Of a DNA stretch of 64,000 nucleotides, positions 1 to 9,339 are shown in pieces; position 1 is the first letter of the stretch; every line of letters starts with the position of its first letter. The DNA is taken from contig OY741281.1 of NCBI GenBank assembly GCA_963514095.1, positions 8,901,819 through 8,965,818 on the forward strand, given 5' to 3'. The stretch is from Eutrigla gurnardus (lineage: Eukaryota; Chordata; Actinopteri; Perciformes; Triglidae). The translations under genes were made by a program, and so were the position numbers. Below the pieces are notes generated by a model that worked only from the letters and a program-made list of their open reading frames with translations, was not told the origin of the DNA and did not search any database.

Positions 1-540
1 AGCCCATGCCACAGTTCCAGCCCAGGCCTCAGCTCCAGCCAAGCTACCAGCCCATGCCACAGTTCCAGCCAAGCTACCAGCCCATGCCACAGTTCCAGCC
101 ACGCTACCAGCCCATGCCACAGTTCCAGCCCAGGCCTCAGCTCCAGCCAAGCTACCAGCCCATGCCACAGTTACAGCCACAGCCAAGCATCCAGCCCAGC
201 CCTTAGCAACAGCCAAGCTACCAGTCCAGGCCACAGTTCCAGCCAAGCTACCAGTCCAGGCCACAGTCCCAGCCAAGCTACCAGCCCATGCCACAGTTCA
301 TGCCATGCTACCAGCCCATGCCACAGTTCCAGCCCAGGCCTCAGCTCCAGCCAAGCTACCAGCCCATGCCACAGTTCCAGCCAAGCTACCAGCCCATGCC
401 ACAGTTCCAGCCACGCTACCAGCCCATGCCACAGTTCCAGCCCAGGCCTCAGCTCCAGCCAAGCTACCAGCCCATGCCACAGTTCCAGCCAAGCTACCAG
501 CCCATGCCACAGTTCCAGCCAAGCTACCAGCCAGCCACAG
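1..540 (+). repeat. Tandem array A (30/48-bp units)
   Basis: Imperfect tandem repeat running in from the left edge. The short unit is 30 bp and carries the core CCATGCCACAGTTCCAGCC. A longer 48-bp variant carries an extra CAGGCCTCAGCTCCAGCC segment, and the two forms alternate, as if a 30+48 higher-order unit had been duplicated (compare 1-170 with 300-520). All unit lengths are multiples of three, so forward frames stay open (for example MPQFQPSYQP units). The middle stretch, about 180-300, is more degenerate. Confidence 0.9.
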
Positions 541-545
541 TTCCA

Positions 546-675
546 GCCAAGCAACCAGCCCACGCCTCGGTCACAGCCAAGCAACCAGCCCACGCCTCGG
601 TCACAGCCAAGCAACCAGCCCACGCCTCGGTCACAGCCAAGCAACCAGCCCACGCCTCAGTCATAGCCGCGCCAC
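546..675 (+). repeat. Tandem array B (30-bp units, 4 copies)
   Basis: Four almost identical 30-bp units beginning GCCAAGCAACCAGCCCACGC at 546, 576, 606 and 636. The last is followed by a decayed copy. The array follows array A directly and shares the CCAAGC.ACCAGCCCA core with it, so B probably arose by divergence of the A unit followed by fresh amplification. The near identity of copies implies recent expansion or homogenisation. Confidence 0.9.
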
Positions 676-695
676 TAGCCCATGTCTCGGCCAGT

Positions 696-1003
696 GGCCT
701 TCAGTCGGCGGCCCGGTCGACACCTGCCATTGGTCTTCAGTCGGCGGCCCGGTCGACACCCTCCAGTGGTCTTCAGTCGGCGGCCCGGTCGACACCTGCA
801 ATTGGTCTTCAGTCGGCGGCCCGGTCGGCACCTGCCTTTGGTCTTCAGTCGGCGGCCCGGTCGACACCCTCCAGTGGTCTTCAGTCGGCGGCCCGGTCGA
901 CGCTCTCCAGTGGTCTTCAGTCGGCGGCCCGGTCGACGCTCTCCAGTGGTCTTCAGTCGGCGGCCCGGTCGACGCTCTCCAGTGGTCTTCAGTCGGCGGC
1001 CCG
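696..1003 (+). repeat. Tandem array C (36-bp units, about 9 copies)
   Basis: About nine head-to-tail 36-bp units containing TCTTCAGTCGGCGGCCCGGT, GC-rich and CpG-rich. Variation clusters in the last 9-12 bases of the unit (CACCTGCCATT, CACCCTCCAGT, CGCTCTCCAGT). The last three full copies share the CGCTCTCCAGT variant, so the newest duplications are at the right end. The period is a multiple of three. No relation to the units of arrays A and B is visible. Confidence 0.9.
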
Positions 1004-1045
1004 TCCGTCACCGGTCCCGGCGGAGGATCGTCCGGCACCAGCCCA

Positions 1046-1435
1046 GACAGGGGTCGTCCGACGCCTGCTCCATGCAGTGGTCCGGGAGTCCGCTCATCGC
1101 CCCTTCCTGTTCCGACGGGGGGCCGTCCTACGCCTGCTCCACGCAGCCTTCGGGAGGTCCGCTCGTCACCCGTTCCTGTTCCGACGGGGGGCCGTCCTAC
1201 GCCTGCTCCACGCAGCCTTCGGGAGGTCCGCTCGTCACCCGTTCCTGTTCCGACGGGGGGCCGTCCTACGCCTGCTCCACACAGCCTTCGGGAGGTCCGC
1301 TCGTCAAACGTTCCTGTTCCGACGGGGGGCCGTCCTACACCTGCTCCGAGCAGCCTTCGGGAGGTCCGCTCGTCACCCGTTCCTGTTCCGACGGGGGGGC
1401 GTCCTACGCCTGCTCCACGTCGCCTTCCTGAGCGG
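1046..1435 (+). repeat. Tandem array D (69-bp units, about 6 copies)
   Basis: About six 69-bp units with the core GACGGGGGGCCGTCCTACGC followed by CTGCTCCACGCAGCCTTCGG. The first copy (1046-1114) is the most diverged. Copies starting near 1115, 1184 and 1253 are nearly identical. The period is again divisible by three and the array keeps more than one forward frame open (PVPTGGRPTPAPRSLREVRSS-like in one frame, FLFRRGAVLRLLH-like in another). Confidence 0.9.
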
Positions 1436-1445
1436 CCCTGTCGGC

Positions 1446-1725
1446 TAGGTCGCCCTCATGCCCGGCCTCCTGAGCGGTCCCGCCCACTAGGTTGCCCTCA
1501 TGCCCGGCCTCCTGAACGGTCCCGCCCGCTAGGTCGCCCTCATGCCCTGCCTCCTGAGCAGCCCCGTCTGCTGGGTTGCCTCATGCCCGGCCTCCTGAGC
1601 AGCCCCGGCCGCTGGGTCGCCCTCATGCCCGGCCTCCTGAGCGGCCTCGCCCGCTGGGTCGCCCTCATGCCCGGCCTCCTGAGCGGCCTCGCCCGCTGGG
1701 TCGCCCTCATGCCCGGCCTCCTGAT
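1446..1725 (+). repeat. Tandem array E (42-bp units, about 7 copies)
   Basis: About seven 42-bp units with the core CCCTCATGCCCGGCCTCCTG and a variable GAGCGGTCCCGCCCGCTAGG half. The unit near 1578 lacks one C (GGTTGCCTCATG instead of GGTTGCCCTCATG). Any reading frame therefore shifts register inside the array: the frame that reads PHARPPERSRPLG units before it reads LMPGLLSGLARWVA units after it. The array abuts the LTR-like end. Confidence 0.9.
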
Positions 1726-1915
1726 GTTGTTTTTGTTGCAGTTTATGTTTGAAGTCTTGTTTTCCTCCCAGTGAGTGATTTTTTGTTTGTAGTGTTAGTT
1801 TATTTTTTAGAGTTAGTTTTTTCCACCTCGGTCTTTTGTTTTGTACTTTTGAATAAAGCCTTTTAAAACTGTTTGTCCTCCGTCTGGGTCCTCCCTCCTC
1901 GTCCCCGTCCTGACA
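1726..1915 (+). mobile_element. LTR-like 3' end of a retroelement
   Basis: After the last 42-bp unit the sequence becomes T-rich, contains AATAAA at 1852-1857, then a short GC-rich tail with CTGGGTCCTCC and ends CCGTCCTGACA at 1915. From family knowledge, teleost Ty3/gypsy-like LTRs and related non-autonomous elements often have this layout: T-rich segment, AATAAA, GGGTCC motif, terminal TGACA. The opposite end lies outside the window, so neither the 5' LTR nor a target duplication can be checked. The tandem arrays may be internal or 3' untranslated parts of the same element. Confidence 0.5.
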
Positions 1916-2115
1916 CAAGCCAGTTATCTTAACCGCTGTTTGTAGTGGACAGTATACAGTATAGCGCTGTCTCGGGAGCTCTGCATGTACAGAAATTACC
2001 AAATATTCATAAAAAAAAGTTTGAATTAACAGTACTTTTTTTCATTTCATATGTACAACAGCCTGGATTTCTATTGTACCTTTATATAGCTTTCGTCACA
2101 ATAATCAAGTAGCCT

Positions 2116-2428
2116 ATGCACTGTACTTATGTAAACAAATATAACAAATATAAATGCCGTACTGCTCCGGCATTTGTATTCCCCTGGAAACGCTCTCTTG
2201 CTCCGCCATTACTCGATTTATCCAGGCTCCAGCGCATTGCATTGTGGGAAACAGTAGGCAGAGTAGACTGGTCAGATGCATACTGGAAATATTCTCCGAA
2301 TCAGTACGACATCCGGGAACTTTTCGCATACTGCAGATTTTGCTTTTGTTTGCATACTGCATACTACATTTTGGCCAAATCGGTACGTACTAGCAGTATA
2401 GTATGCGGTTTGGAATACAGCCTTAGTC
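2116..2428 (+). mobile_element. MITE-like dispersed repeat fragment
   Basis: The right part contains GCATACTGCATACTACATTT, then ACGTACTAGCAGTATAGTAT and GCGGTTTGGAATACAGCC. I recognise this as the terminus of a short DNA-transposon-derived repeat common in teleosts. The left part (CTGGAAACGCTCTCTTGCTCC, CATTGCATTGTGGGAAACAG) looks like the body of the same family. I cannot see a matching inverted end on the left or a target duplication, so the copy is probably truncated. The family name is not certain. Confidence 0.5.
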
Positions 2429-4224
2429 TGCCTCTTCATTCTGTCTCCATCCCTCGCCATCGCCAGCTACCTTTTCTGGTTTCGGTTTCCTCTTTGTTTT
2501 GCCTTCTAAAATGAGCAGTGGTGAAACAATATTCTGTTTTTTTCCGATCCGGTTACCTTTCATGACAGTGGCACCAACAATAAAAGGCTACCACTAGCTA
2601 ACGCTATGGGGGGAAAGTTGAAAAGTTGTCTTTTGCCACTTTAAGTAGAGAATAAAACATGCTTCTGATACACCATTTCAAGTTGACAGATATGTCCCCA
2701 CAAAAATCTTTTTTTCATTTTCACAAAAAAACAGCAAAGCTCCAGGTCTTACCTACACAATCCCTTTGGGACAGCGTTGCCTGAGAGTGGGACGCTTTCG
2801 AGCATCCTCTCCTCCCAGCGATTGTCACTGACAATGTGATGCCTAAACATTTCAGGCTTTATTTTCCCCTTATGTTGTCCGTAAAGCCTTCTGTATCTTG
2901 AGCCAAAAGCTTCATCTCATCATGTGCCAACAATCACGATATAGGGATTGGTATTTAGGGTTTATCTCCTACAGAGGAGTTCAAGTTTTATCCATATTTG
3001 ATATTTACAGACTCAAAGAGTAAATGCATTGACACAAGAGAGATAACACCCACACACAATATCTTTGCAAGTCAACACCCACACACAATAACTTTGCAAG
3101 TCAAAGTAAGATTTTGAAAAAGACATGTTTGCCTGAAGATACTCAGCCACTACATAGACATGAGATCCAGTATAGAATTAGCTTGTGTAGGATCAGACAC
3201 GTTGGTTTAATAGGTCAATATGTATCAGTAATCTCACAGCGACATGAGGAATTATGAGTGTCACAGGTATAAGACAAGTCAGGTGTGTTGGTGTGCCTGC
3301 CTTCGGGTTAGAATGTGATCAAAATTTTATTACAGTCAAAGTTCCACAGCCGACATTTCCAAGGGAGTCTGTTTATATAAGTGGTTTACATAATGTCGTT
3401 TACGTTATAATAAAGGAATTACAGAGGAGCGAGAGAGGAGGGTGTCTGTTCCACATAATGAGGCAACATGTTAAACTGGGTAGCAAATTAATGAGATTAA
3501 AAGAAATACAGTTATTTCGAAAATGGGAAATAACCGTAGCAATAGTTCTGTTTAAAATGCAAGAAGAAAAAATACCCAAAGGCAGAGTTGGGATTTCAGG
3601 GGCAGTCTGGCATCTCTTTTGAGAAACATGCAAACTGTTTTGTTTGTTTGTTTTTTGTCCAGAGAAAGCCGTAAACAACAGCATTAGCCTACATATTTTA
3701 GTTTCAGACAACTGGCTTGGTAATAAAAGAATTGTGTTAGTAATAATGTCAGTTCCAGCTGACTTTGCATTTTTCACGCTACAATAAAGATTTTAAGAAG
3801 GAGGGTTTATTCATTTTCCGTACCTGTGGAAAGAATTTCATTCTGCTACATGCCAGATTGTATTGAATAAACTCACTGCACTTACTGAGCTATTGCGACA
3901 CTTTTTAATTTGATACATTTGGGCTTTTGGAGCTGGACTGCATTGACTCACATGAATTTCCCATCATTTTTTTTAATCAGACGCCTGTTAAAACATGTAT
4001 CACCAAAACAAATACTTGTGGTGTTTTTGCCTTAAGGGGTTAGGCGCAATTCATTAAGCATTACTTGAATTTACCCTAAAACAATACTTATAATAGGAAG
4101 TGGTAGTCACTATCTGCTGTTTAGCAATGAGCATAATCTTGACAAACCCACACAGCCCGAATATTGGACTAAAATAGGTATCTTTGGAAAATAGCCACTT
4201 GCATTGGCCACAGTGCAGAAATAA
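2429..4224. other. Non-coding, no recognised gene
   Basis: AT-rich sequence without a convincing exon. Short frames at 3254-3622 (plus) and 3400-3777 (minus) show no family signature and overlap one another. A two-copy 29-bp tandem duplication lies at 3045-3102. Nothing else stands out. Confidence 0.6.
3045..3102. repeat. Two-copy 29-bp tandem duplication
   Basis: Two adjacent copies of a 29-bp unit (AACACCCACACACAATA.C followed by TTTGCAAGTC) differ by one base. It is a simple local duplication with no indication of function. Confidence 0.85.
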
Positions 4225-4228
4225 TTAA

Positions 4229-4512
4229 AGGGATAGTTCAGAATTTTGGACATAAGACCTATTTTCCAAGTGAGCCGGTGTGTTCAAGACGTCTGGAGAC
4301 GTTTTCAAGAAATTTCATTCAGTTCTTCTAGTTGCCATGGCTAGCGCAAGTCAATCGTTCTTAGCTAGCATGGCATTAAAAACAGTCTTGCCCACTCCAC
4401 AGTGCACCCGAGGCAAATCCATTGTAACGGCAGACTATCGATGTATGTGTTGATAGAATGTTTGAAATAAAACCAACCATTTTTAAGGATTATCTCTCAG
4501 CAGCAGCAGCAG
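4229..4512 (+). repeat. Left terminal inverted repeat of the TTAA element
   Basis: Pairs with the reverse complement of 5491-5816. Matching landmarks in order are AGGGATAGTTC.GAATTTTGG, GTGAGCCGGTGTGTTC, GACGT.TGGAGACGTTTTCA, AGAAATTTCATTCAGTTCTT, GTCTTGCCCACTCCACAGTG and CTCAGCAGCAGC. Mismatches and small indels between the arms show the copy is not recent. The left arm is about 40 bases shorter than the right. Confidence 0.8.
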
Positions 4513-4654
4513 TGTGTCATACTTCCTAGTAGGCTATGGCAGCGGCGGAGTGATATCACTTATAAGTTACCGGTTCTATAATAGTTTGTTTACCTGCTGT
4601 CATTGCTACAGATGCAGAGTAGCCTGCAGTGCTAGTTTCTTCAATCTCACAGAA

Positions 4655-5095
4655 ATGGACACTTTTGGAGAATATACTGAAACTTTTGAAGACTCTGATG
4701 AGGAGTTGTTTTCCACCAAAACCCAACCGTACCTGTACGAGCCTGAATATACAGAGGAAGAATTGTGCGAGAGGGATGCTCAAAGGGCAGAACGTGAACG
4801 AGCGTCTGTGGAGACCGAGATAGCCCCCGCTGGAGCTGAGAACCGGGACCGAACAAACGGAGACTGGTGGTGCCAGGAGGGAATCCCCCGCAATGCGTCC
4901 GAGGGTTTACGGGTCTATGGACGGAGCAGAGGTCCGGGTTCGCGGTGCGTAATTGTGGGTTCACGTGGCCGTGGGCTGCCCGGTGTTTGCATGAGGTCCA
5001 AGCGCTTTTCACCCAGGTCTGAGGGCATGAGTCCCGACAATTCGTCCCGGTTCGATTGCCTATTTACGGGCAGTATTTCGGGCAGCGCGTCTTAG
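4655..5095 (+). pseudogene. Truncated transposon-associated acidic ORF
   Basis: An ATG at 4655 opens a 146-codon frame ending in TAG. The first half is acidic and charged (MDTFGEYTETFEDSDEELFS, then PYLYEPEYTEEEL and a Glu/Arg-rich helix-like ERDAQRAERERA). The PYLYEPEYTEEEL motif and the following NGDWWC recall a repetitive fish protein family in which an EPEYT..EL segment precedes a Cys-rich P2X7-C-terminus-like domain. Here the Cys-rich part is missing: after WWCQEG the frame runs into the element's direct repeats and reads low-complexity sequence. An upstream in-frame GTG at 4514 would add 47 residues but has no support. I read it as a broken remnant carried by the transposon. Confidence 0.45.
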
Positions 5096-5476
5096 AGTTT
5101 TGAGTCTGACGGAGAGTCCGCATGTGTGGATTCGCGGAGCCGCCCGCTGCCCGGTGTTGGTCTGCGGTCCAAAGGCTTTTCACCCAGCTCTGAGGGCACG
5201 AGGCCCGACTATTCACCGGTGTTCATGTGTCTATTTACCGGAGGGAATCCCCGCAACGCGTCCGAGGGTTTACGGTTCTCCGGACGGAGCAGTGGTCCGG
5301 GTTCGCGGTGCGTTATTGTGGGTTCTCGTGGCCGTGGGCTGACCGGTGTTTGAGTGAGCTCCGAGGGCTTTTCAGACAGCCTTGGGGGTATAAGTGCCGA
5401 CAGTTTGGCCTGGTTCGATTGCCTATTTACGGGCAGTATGAGGGCGGCGTGTCTTAGAGTTTTGAGTCCGACGGAG
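4876..5476 (+). repeat. Internal direct repeats of the TTAA element
   Basis: Two copies of about 238 bp (4876-5114 and 5240-5476), both running from GGAGGGAATCCCC to TTTTGAGTC.GACGGAG, flank a partial third copy (5128-5239) that matches the second half of the unit (TGCCCGGTGTT, GGCTTTTCACCCAG, CTATTTAC). The block is GC-rich compared with the inverted arms. Internal duplications of this kind are common in non-autonomous elements. Confidence 0.75.
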
Positions 5477-5490
5477 CAAAGTAAAGTACC

Positions 5491-5816
5491 GCTGCTGCTG
5501 AGAAACTAGTTCCTCAAAAAATGGATGATTCATGCGATGCGAGGTTAGTTTTGTTTCAAATATTATTCTATCAACACAGATATGTACATCGACAGTCTAG
5601 TGTTTTAATTGATTTGCCTCAGGTGCACTGTGGAGTGGGCAAGACTGTTTTTAATGCCTGTCTAGCTAAGAACCATTGACTTGCGCTAGCCATAGCATAA
5701 GCGAACTCTGCAAATAGAAGAACTGAATGAAATTTCTTGAAAACGTCTCCAGACGTCTCGAACACACCGGCTCACTTGGAAAATAGGTCTTATGTCCAAA
5801 ATTCCGAACTATCCCT
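5491..5816 (-). repeat. Right terminal inverted repeat of the TTAA element
   Basis: Inverted partner of 4229-4512. It starts at GCTGCTGCTGAGAAACTAG and ends in GAACTATCCCT just before TTAA. It carries a few extra bases relative to the left arm, for example the CATAGCATAAGCGAACTCTG region around 5690. The arms could fold into a long imperfect stem if the whole element were transcribed. Confidence 0.8.
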
Positions 5817-5820
5817 TTAA

Positions 5821-8800
5821 AACTTCTCCTTTAATGTCAGCAGCGAGGTTTAGTCAGGGTTTTAGTGTGTATTTCATAGAGAACATGTCGGCCAGTGACA
5901 CTTAAAGATCTATTTTCTGTCGCTTGACTTTTGAGTTTCAACATTGGGAGTATATGAATACAGTTTAACCATCCTGATTAATATTTTGATGTAGGTGTGC
6001 TGCACATCATAAAAAGCCTAACCTCTGTAGCTCAGTACAATATCAAATCAAGGTGCAGTAACCACTTCAAAATGTGTCCTTGTGCATGGAAATGGCTACT
6101 CAGTCAAATCTGTAGGAGAGTAAACATATCACTCATGGCTGCAGTGATTGTGAACACAATTTTAACCTTAGAATGAAAAACAAATAGGTGGTTACAAAAG
6201 TTTTAAAAAAAGGACGTTAAGGACGTACGTGGTCTCTCGCATGTCCCTCAAATCAGTGGTGCCATTTTTTTTCCAATTCAGGGAAAATCTCCCGCTGCGA
6301 TCTTTGATGCGCTGTGCAACTGGTACATGGGCTGAGGTGTGTAAGCCAGTGGGAAATACACCCTTAAAACAAAGCAATTTTGGGGAGATGACATACCTGC
6401 CGCCAATTCCCTTGCACTAAATCTATCCGAGATGAATAGTTTGTGTTTGCCCAATTGGAAACGCATAAGGCACTTCTCGTTTCTCTGACAGCAGGAAACG
6501 ATGCGTTTCCTTGCTTACCTCACCAAACGAACCCCTGCCCCGGCCTTCCACTGATTGCCCGCGCTACTTCAATCCAATTGAGATGTTTTCCCCTTGAATT
6601 TGGCCGTGCCGCTGTTTTGACCAATATTTCAGCTGGCCTGCTCTTTCACCTCTTCACAGCGTTGATTGTGTTTACAATGAATTGAAGGAAAAAAGCCTCC
6701 CACCCAGCCACATGGGGACTTGTTAGAATACGTCATCTCTTTTATTAATGCGCTGTCATCTCGGCTGTATTAAAATGCTGCCTTGTCCTCATCATCATAA
6801 TTACACTGATGTGGATAACTTTGCCCTCTGACTTTATTGGATCATGAATTTTGAGCTCTAGTTGTGCATGTCTGTTTTTCAATTAGCAGGTTATTGTAGG
6901 AGGCTGCATCGCAGAAGAACTCAAACATGGTTAATGCATGCATCACAAGGGACGACGCCTCACACTCCCGGCGATAACACTCACTTTGGGTGTGCTGGCA
7001 ATGACGACACACCCCGTGCACAGTCACTCTGGCAGATCTGCTAATGTTCTGGCTGTTAGCGATGCAGCTTTTCCTTGAGTCGATGAGAGACCGTTGGAGT
7101 TCTGTGGCTCACTAACCTGCAAACTCACATAAACAGGGGAGTGTGAGAGTGACCTCTGCTGTGATCTCCACTCTGCTGTGATGCATAAAAAATAATCCGG
7201 ACAGTGATTTGTTTTAGTACATGCCTTCATTATTGTTTATCCCCGAAACCTAATTTCACAAGCAGCTCAGTGTAAAAGAAAAAATGAATTGGATAAAATT
7301 AGCGTAAACTCAGAAAGAGCTTATGTGTGGGTGCAATTTCAATATAATGAGTCACTACCAGGAAAGGAATTTTGTATAAAAAAAACTACAGGAATTACAA
7401 GGTTGAGTTTTGCAACACTGTGGGGTGTTGCTAAATTTGCTGCTAATTGCAGTTTCAGACATTTACATCCCTTTAAACCGCCATTCTGCAACCCTTCATC
7501 GGACAGAAATGTGCATTTCCAACCCCATGAACAATCAACGGGCCAGTGAAGAAGATTTCCCCACCCCAAAAAATACACTACATTTATTAAAGATTAAACT
7601 TTTGTGAGAAATACTATGAGACTGTGTTGTGTGTAGGCAGAGTCCCATCAAACAAACACCTCCAGACACCTTGGGAAACATCAGTGTAAATGCTGCATCG
7701 GCATTTGTCAGCTTGTAGAGAAGACATCTGTCACGCTGGATTTTTGGAGACACGCCATCACAGGAATCAGGGGACTTACTGTATGTATGAAGAATGGTGG
7801 GAAATATAGAATTGTTTTTTTTATTCCGTAAAGAAATAAATGATATGGCAATTTCTTTTGCAGGTCGCTGAATGAGATATAAAGAAGATTTGGGTGATTG
7901 ATTATGTGCTTTTAGTGAAAGCAAGCACACTTTCCCCATTTTGTCAGACAACACGATTCAGATAACATATAACAAGTGGAGAGAGATAAAAAAAAGTTGC
8001 ATAAATTATGTAGATATTATATTTTAAGTCTGTCTTTATTGTGTGTGTGTTCTTTTCCATAACAAGGTGATAACTTGGCTGAGGGTTCTGTTCTCTCAAT
8101 TATCACATCCTTAAAAGCTTAAAATGATTTTCAGTCTTCACATGTTAATTAACACCTGTTACACCTCATGTGATAATGCGAAATGTAAAATTCCAATATC
8201 TGTGATCTGATCTCTCACTCGGTAGAGTCTATCAAAAAGGTTTTGAGCCCTGATGCATCAGTACGTCTTCATCTTTATCCATCAGTTTTACCTGGTGATG
8301 CAATTCCAACACAGCAAACTGTTTTATTGTCCAGCGTGACCCCGTTAACATCTACTCATTGTACCTTTCCGTTTTCTTTCAAAGCCTGACCGATGTTCGG
8401 CTGGGGGACGGAGCCCTCCGGAAGATAAATTAACCTTGACGACTGTCGCATCAAAACGTCTCACCCTGGTCGCTCGATGTCTCTCGACAGGAGCGAGCGC
8501 ATTTCTCACATGAAATCCCGACGCTTGTTAATTCATAGGGAAGGAATTAACCAAAGCTAGGAAAACACAACACATTCATTATTCATACATGCTTAATTGG
8601 TTAATTATGATGGCAGGCATCCATATCTGCCCAAATAACCCTTTTTTATAGCGCTCGAGTGTGTTCTAATGAAAGTATTTAGCAAACTGCCCCTTATATC
8701 ACCACTTTGCTGTTTCCGCCCGTGATTGTGAAATATTCCAATCAACTTGACTCCCATGTTTCAAATTGTTTGAAGGAAACACCTGTTCCTCCTCAAATTA

Positions 8801-9339
8801 GCTTCTGTGATTGCATCTGTCTGTGGGTTGAACATGTGCCTACCGTTTTAACACCACAGTGCTGGAAGCATCATAATTGCATATTAGACTTCAGCCTGTG
8901 CTGGAACTACTCTGCACTCTAAAGCAATGAGCGGTCTGAGATTGAACATGATGAACGTCACAGCATTTCTCTCGTTTATATGCAATATGCTATATAATGC
9001 AACTATGCTATGCATTATTTAACTGCTAGTGAAGGGCAATATTCCCAGCCATCAGTTGTCATTATCTGCAGCTGTGCGGTTCATATTAATGCTAAAGTTC
9101 TCGTTAAGGTCTTGTTGTTCCAACTCTGTTGTTAACCAAGCAACAGCACTGAAAGCAATGACAGCCTGCTTCTAAGCAAGCATAGCAAGGTTATTTTGGG
9201 GTCTGAACGCAAAGCATAACATTATCAACGAGGGCTTTGACATGGGAGGCGTGTGGCAACAGATGATGCATAAAAAGATTAAAAAAACTCTATCCAGACA
9301 TGCCTAACCCTCATTGGTGCGCCTTCTACCAGATCCAGG
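5821..9339. other. Gene-free AT-rich region
   Basis: No exon with family similarity seen on either strand. Frames at 6229-6685, 7289-7607 and 7535-7954 are short, overlapping and featureless. Some stretches (for example 6690-6850 and 8380-8660) have the non-repetitive, homeobox-site-rich look (ATTAAT, CATAATTA) of conserved fish enhancers, but conservation cannot be tested here. Confidence 0.6.

Larger units (their letters stand above)
2..1774 (+). other. Open frame through the repeat arrays (coding status doubtful)
   Basis: Frame 2 has no stop from the left edge to a TGA at 1772-1774, about 590 codons. The hypothetical product is Pro/Ala/Ser/Arg-rich and lacks any globular domain I recognise. 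The 30/48-, 30-, 36-, 69- and 42-bp periods are all multiples of three, as expected if a frame had been maintained. Against coding: other forward frames and long minus-strand frames are also open, a one-base deletion near 1578 changes the repeat register without apparent penalty, and no splice or start context can be judged because the left end is cut. It may be the repetitive 3' part of a retroelement or a low-complexity repeat protein. I do not call it a gene. Confidence 0.25.
4229..5816. mobile_element. TTAA-flanked DNA transposon with long inverted ends
   Basis: A 1588-bp element bounded by TTAA on both sides (4225-4228 and 5817-5820). Its ends are inverted copies beginning AGGGATAGTTC. 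The inverted similarity continues for about 285-325 bp, through ATTTTGGACATAAGACC and a GCTAGC-containing segment, to the CAGCAGCAGC run at each inner edge. A TTAA duplication with these ends fits Kolobok- or piggyBac-type elements; the AAAGGGATAGTTC end is one I associate with abundant fish Kolobok-like elements. The interior holds a partial ORF and direct repeats but no transposase, so this copy is non-autonomous. Confidence 0.8.

Noticed and set aside
171..1038. Minus-strand frames (WLELWHGLVA and GPPTEDHWRAS repeats)
   Set aside because: Translations of the tandem arrays in reverse; array periods divisible by three keep such frames open.
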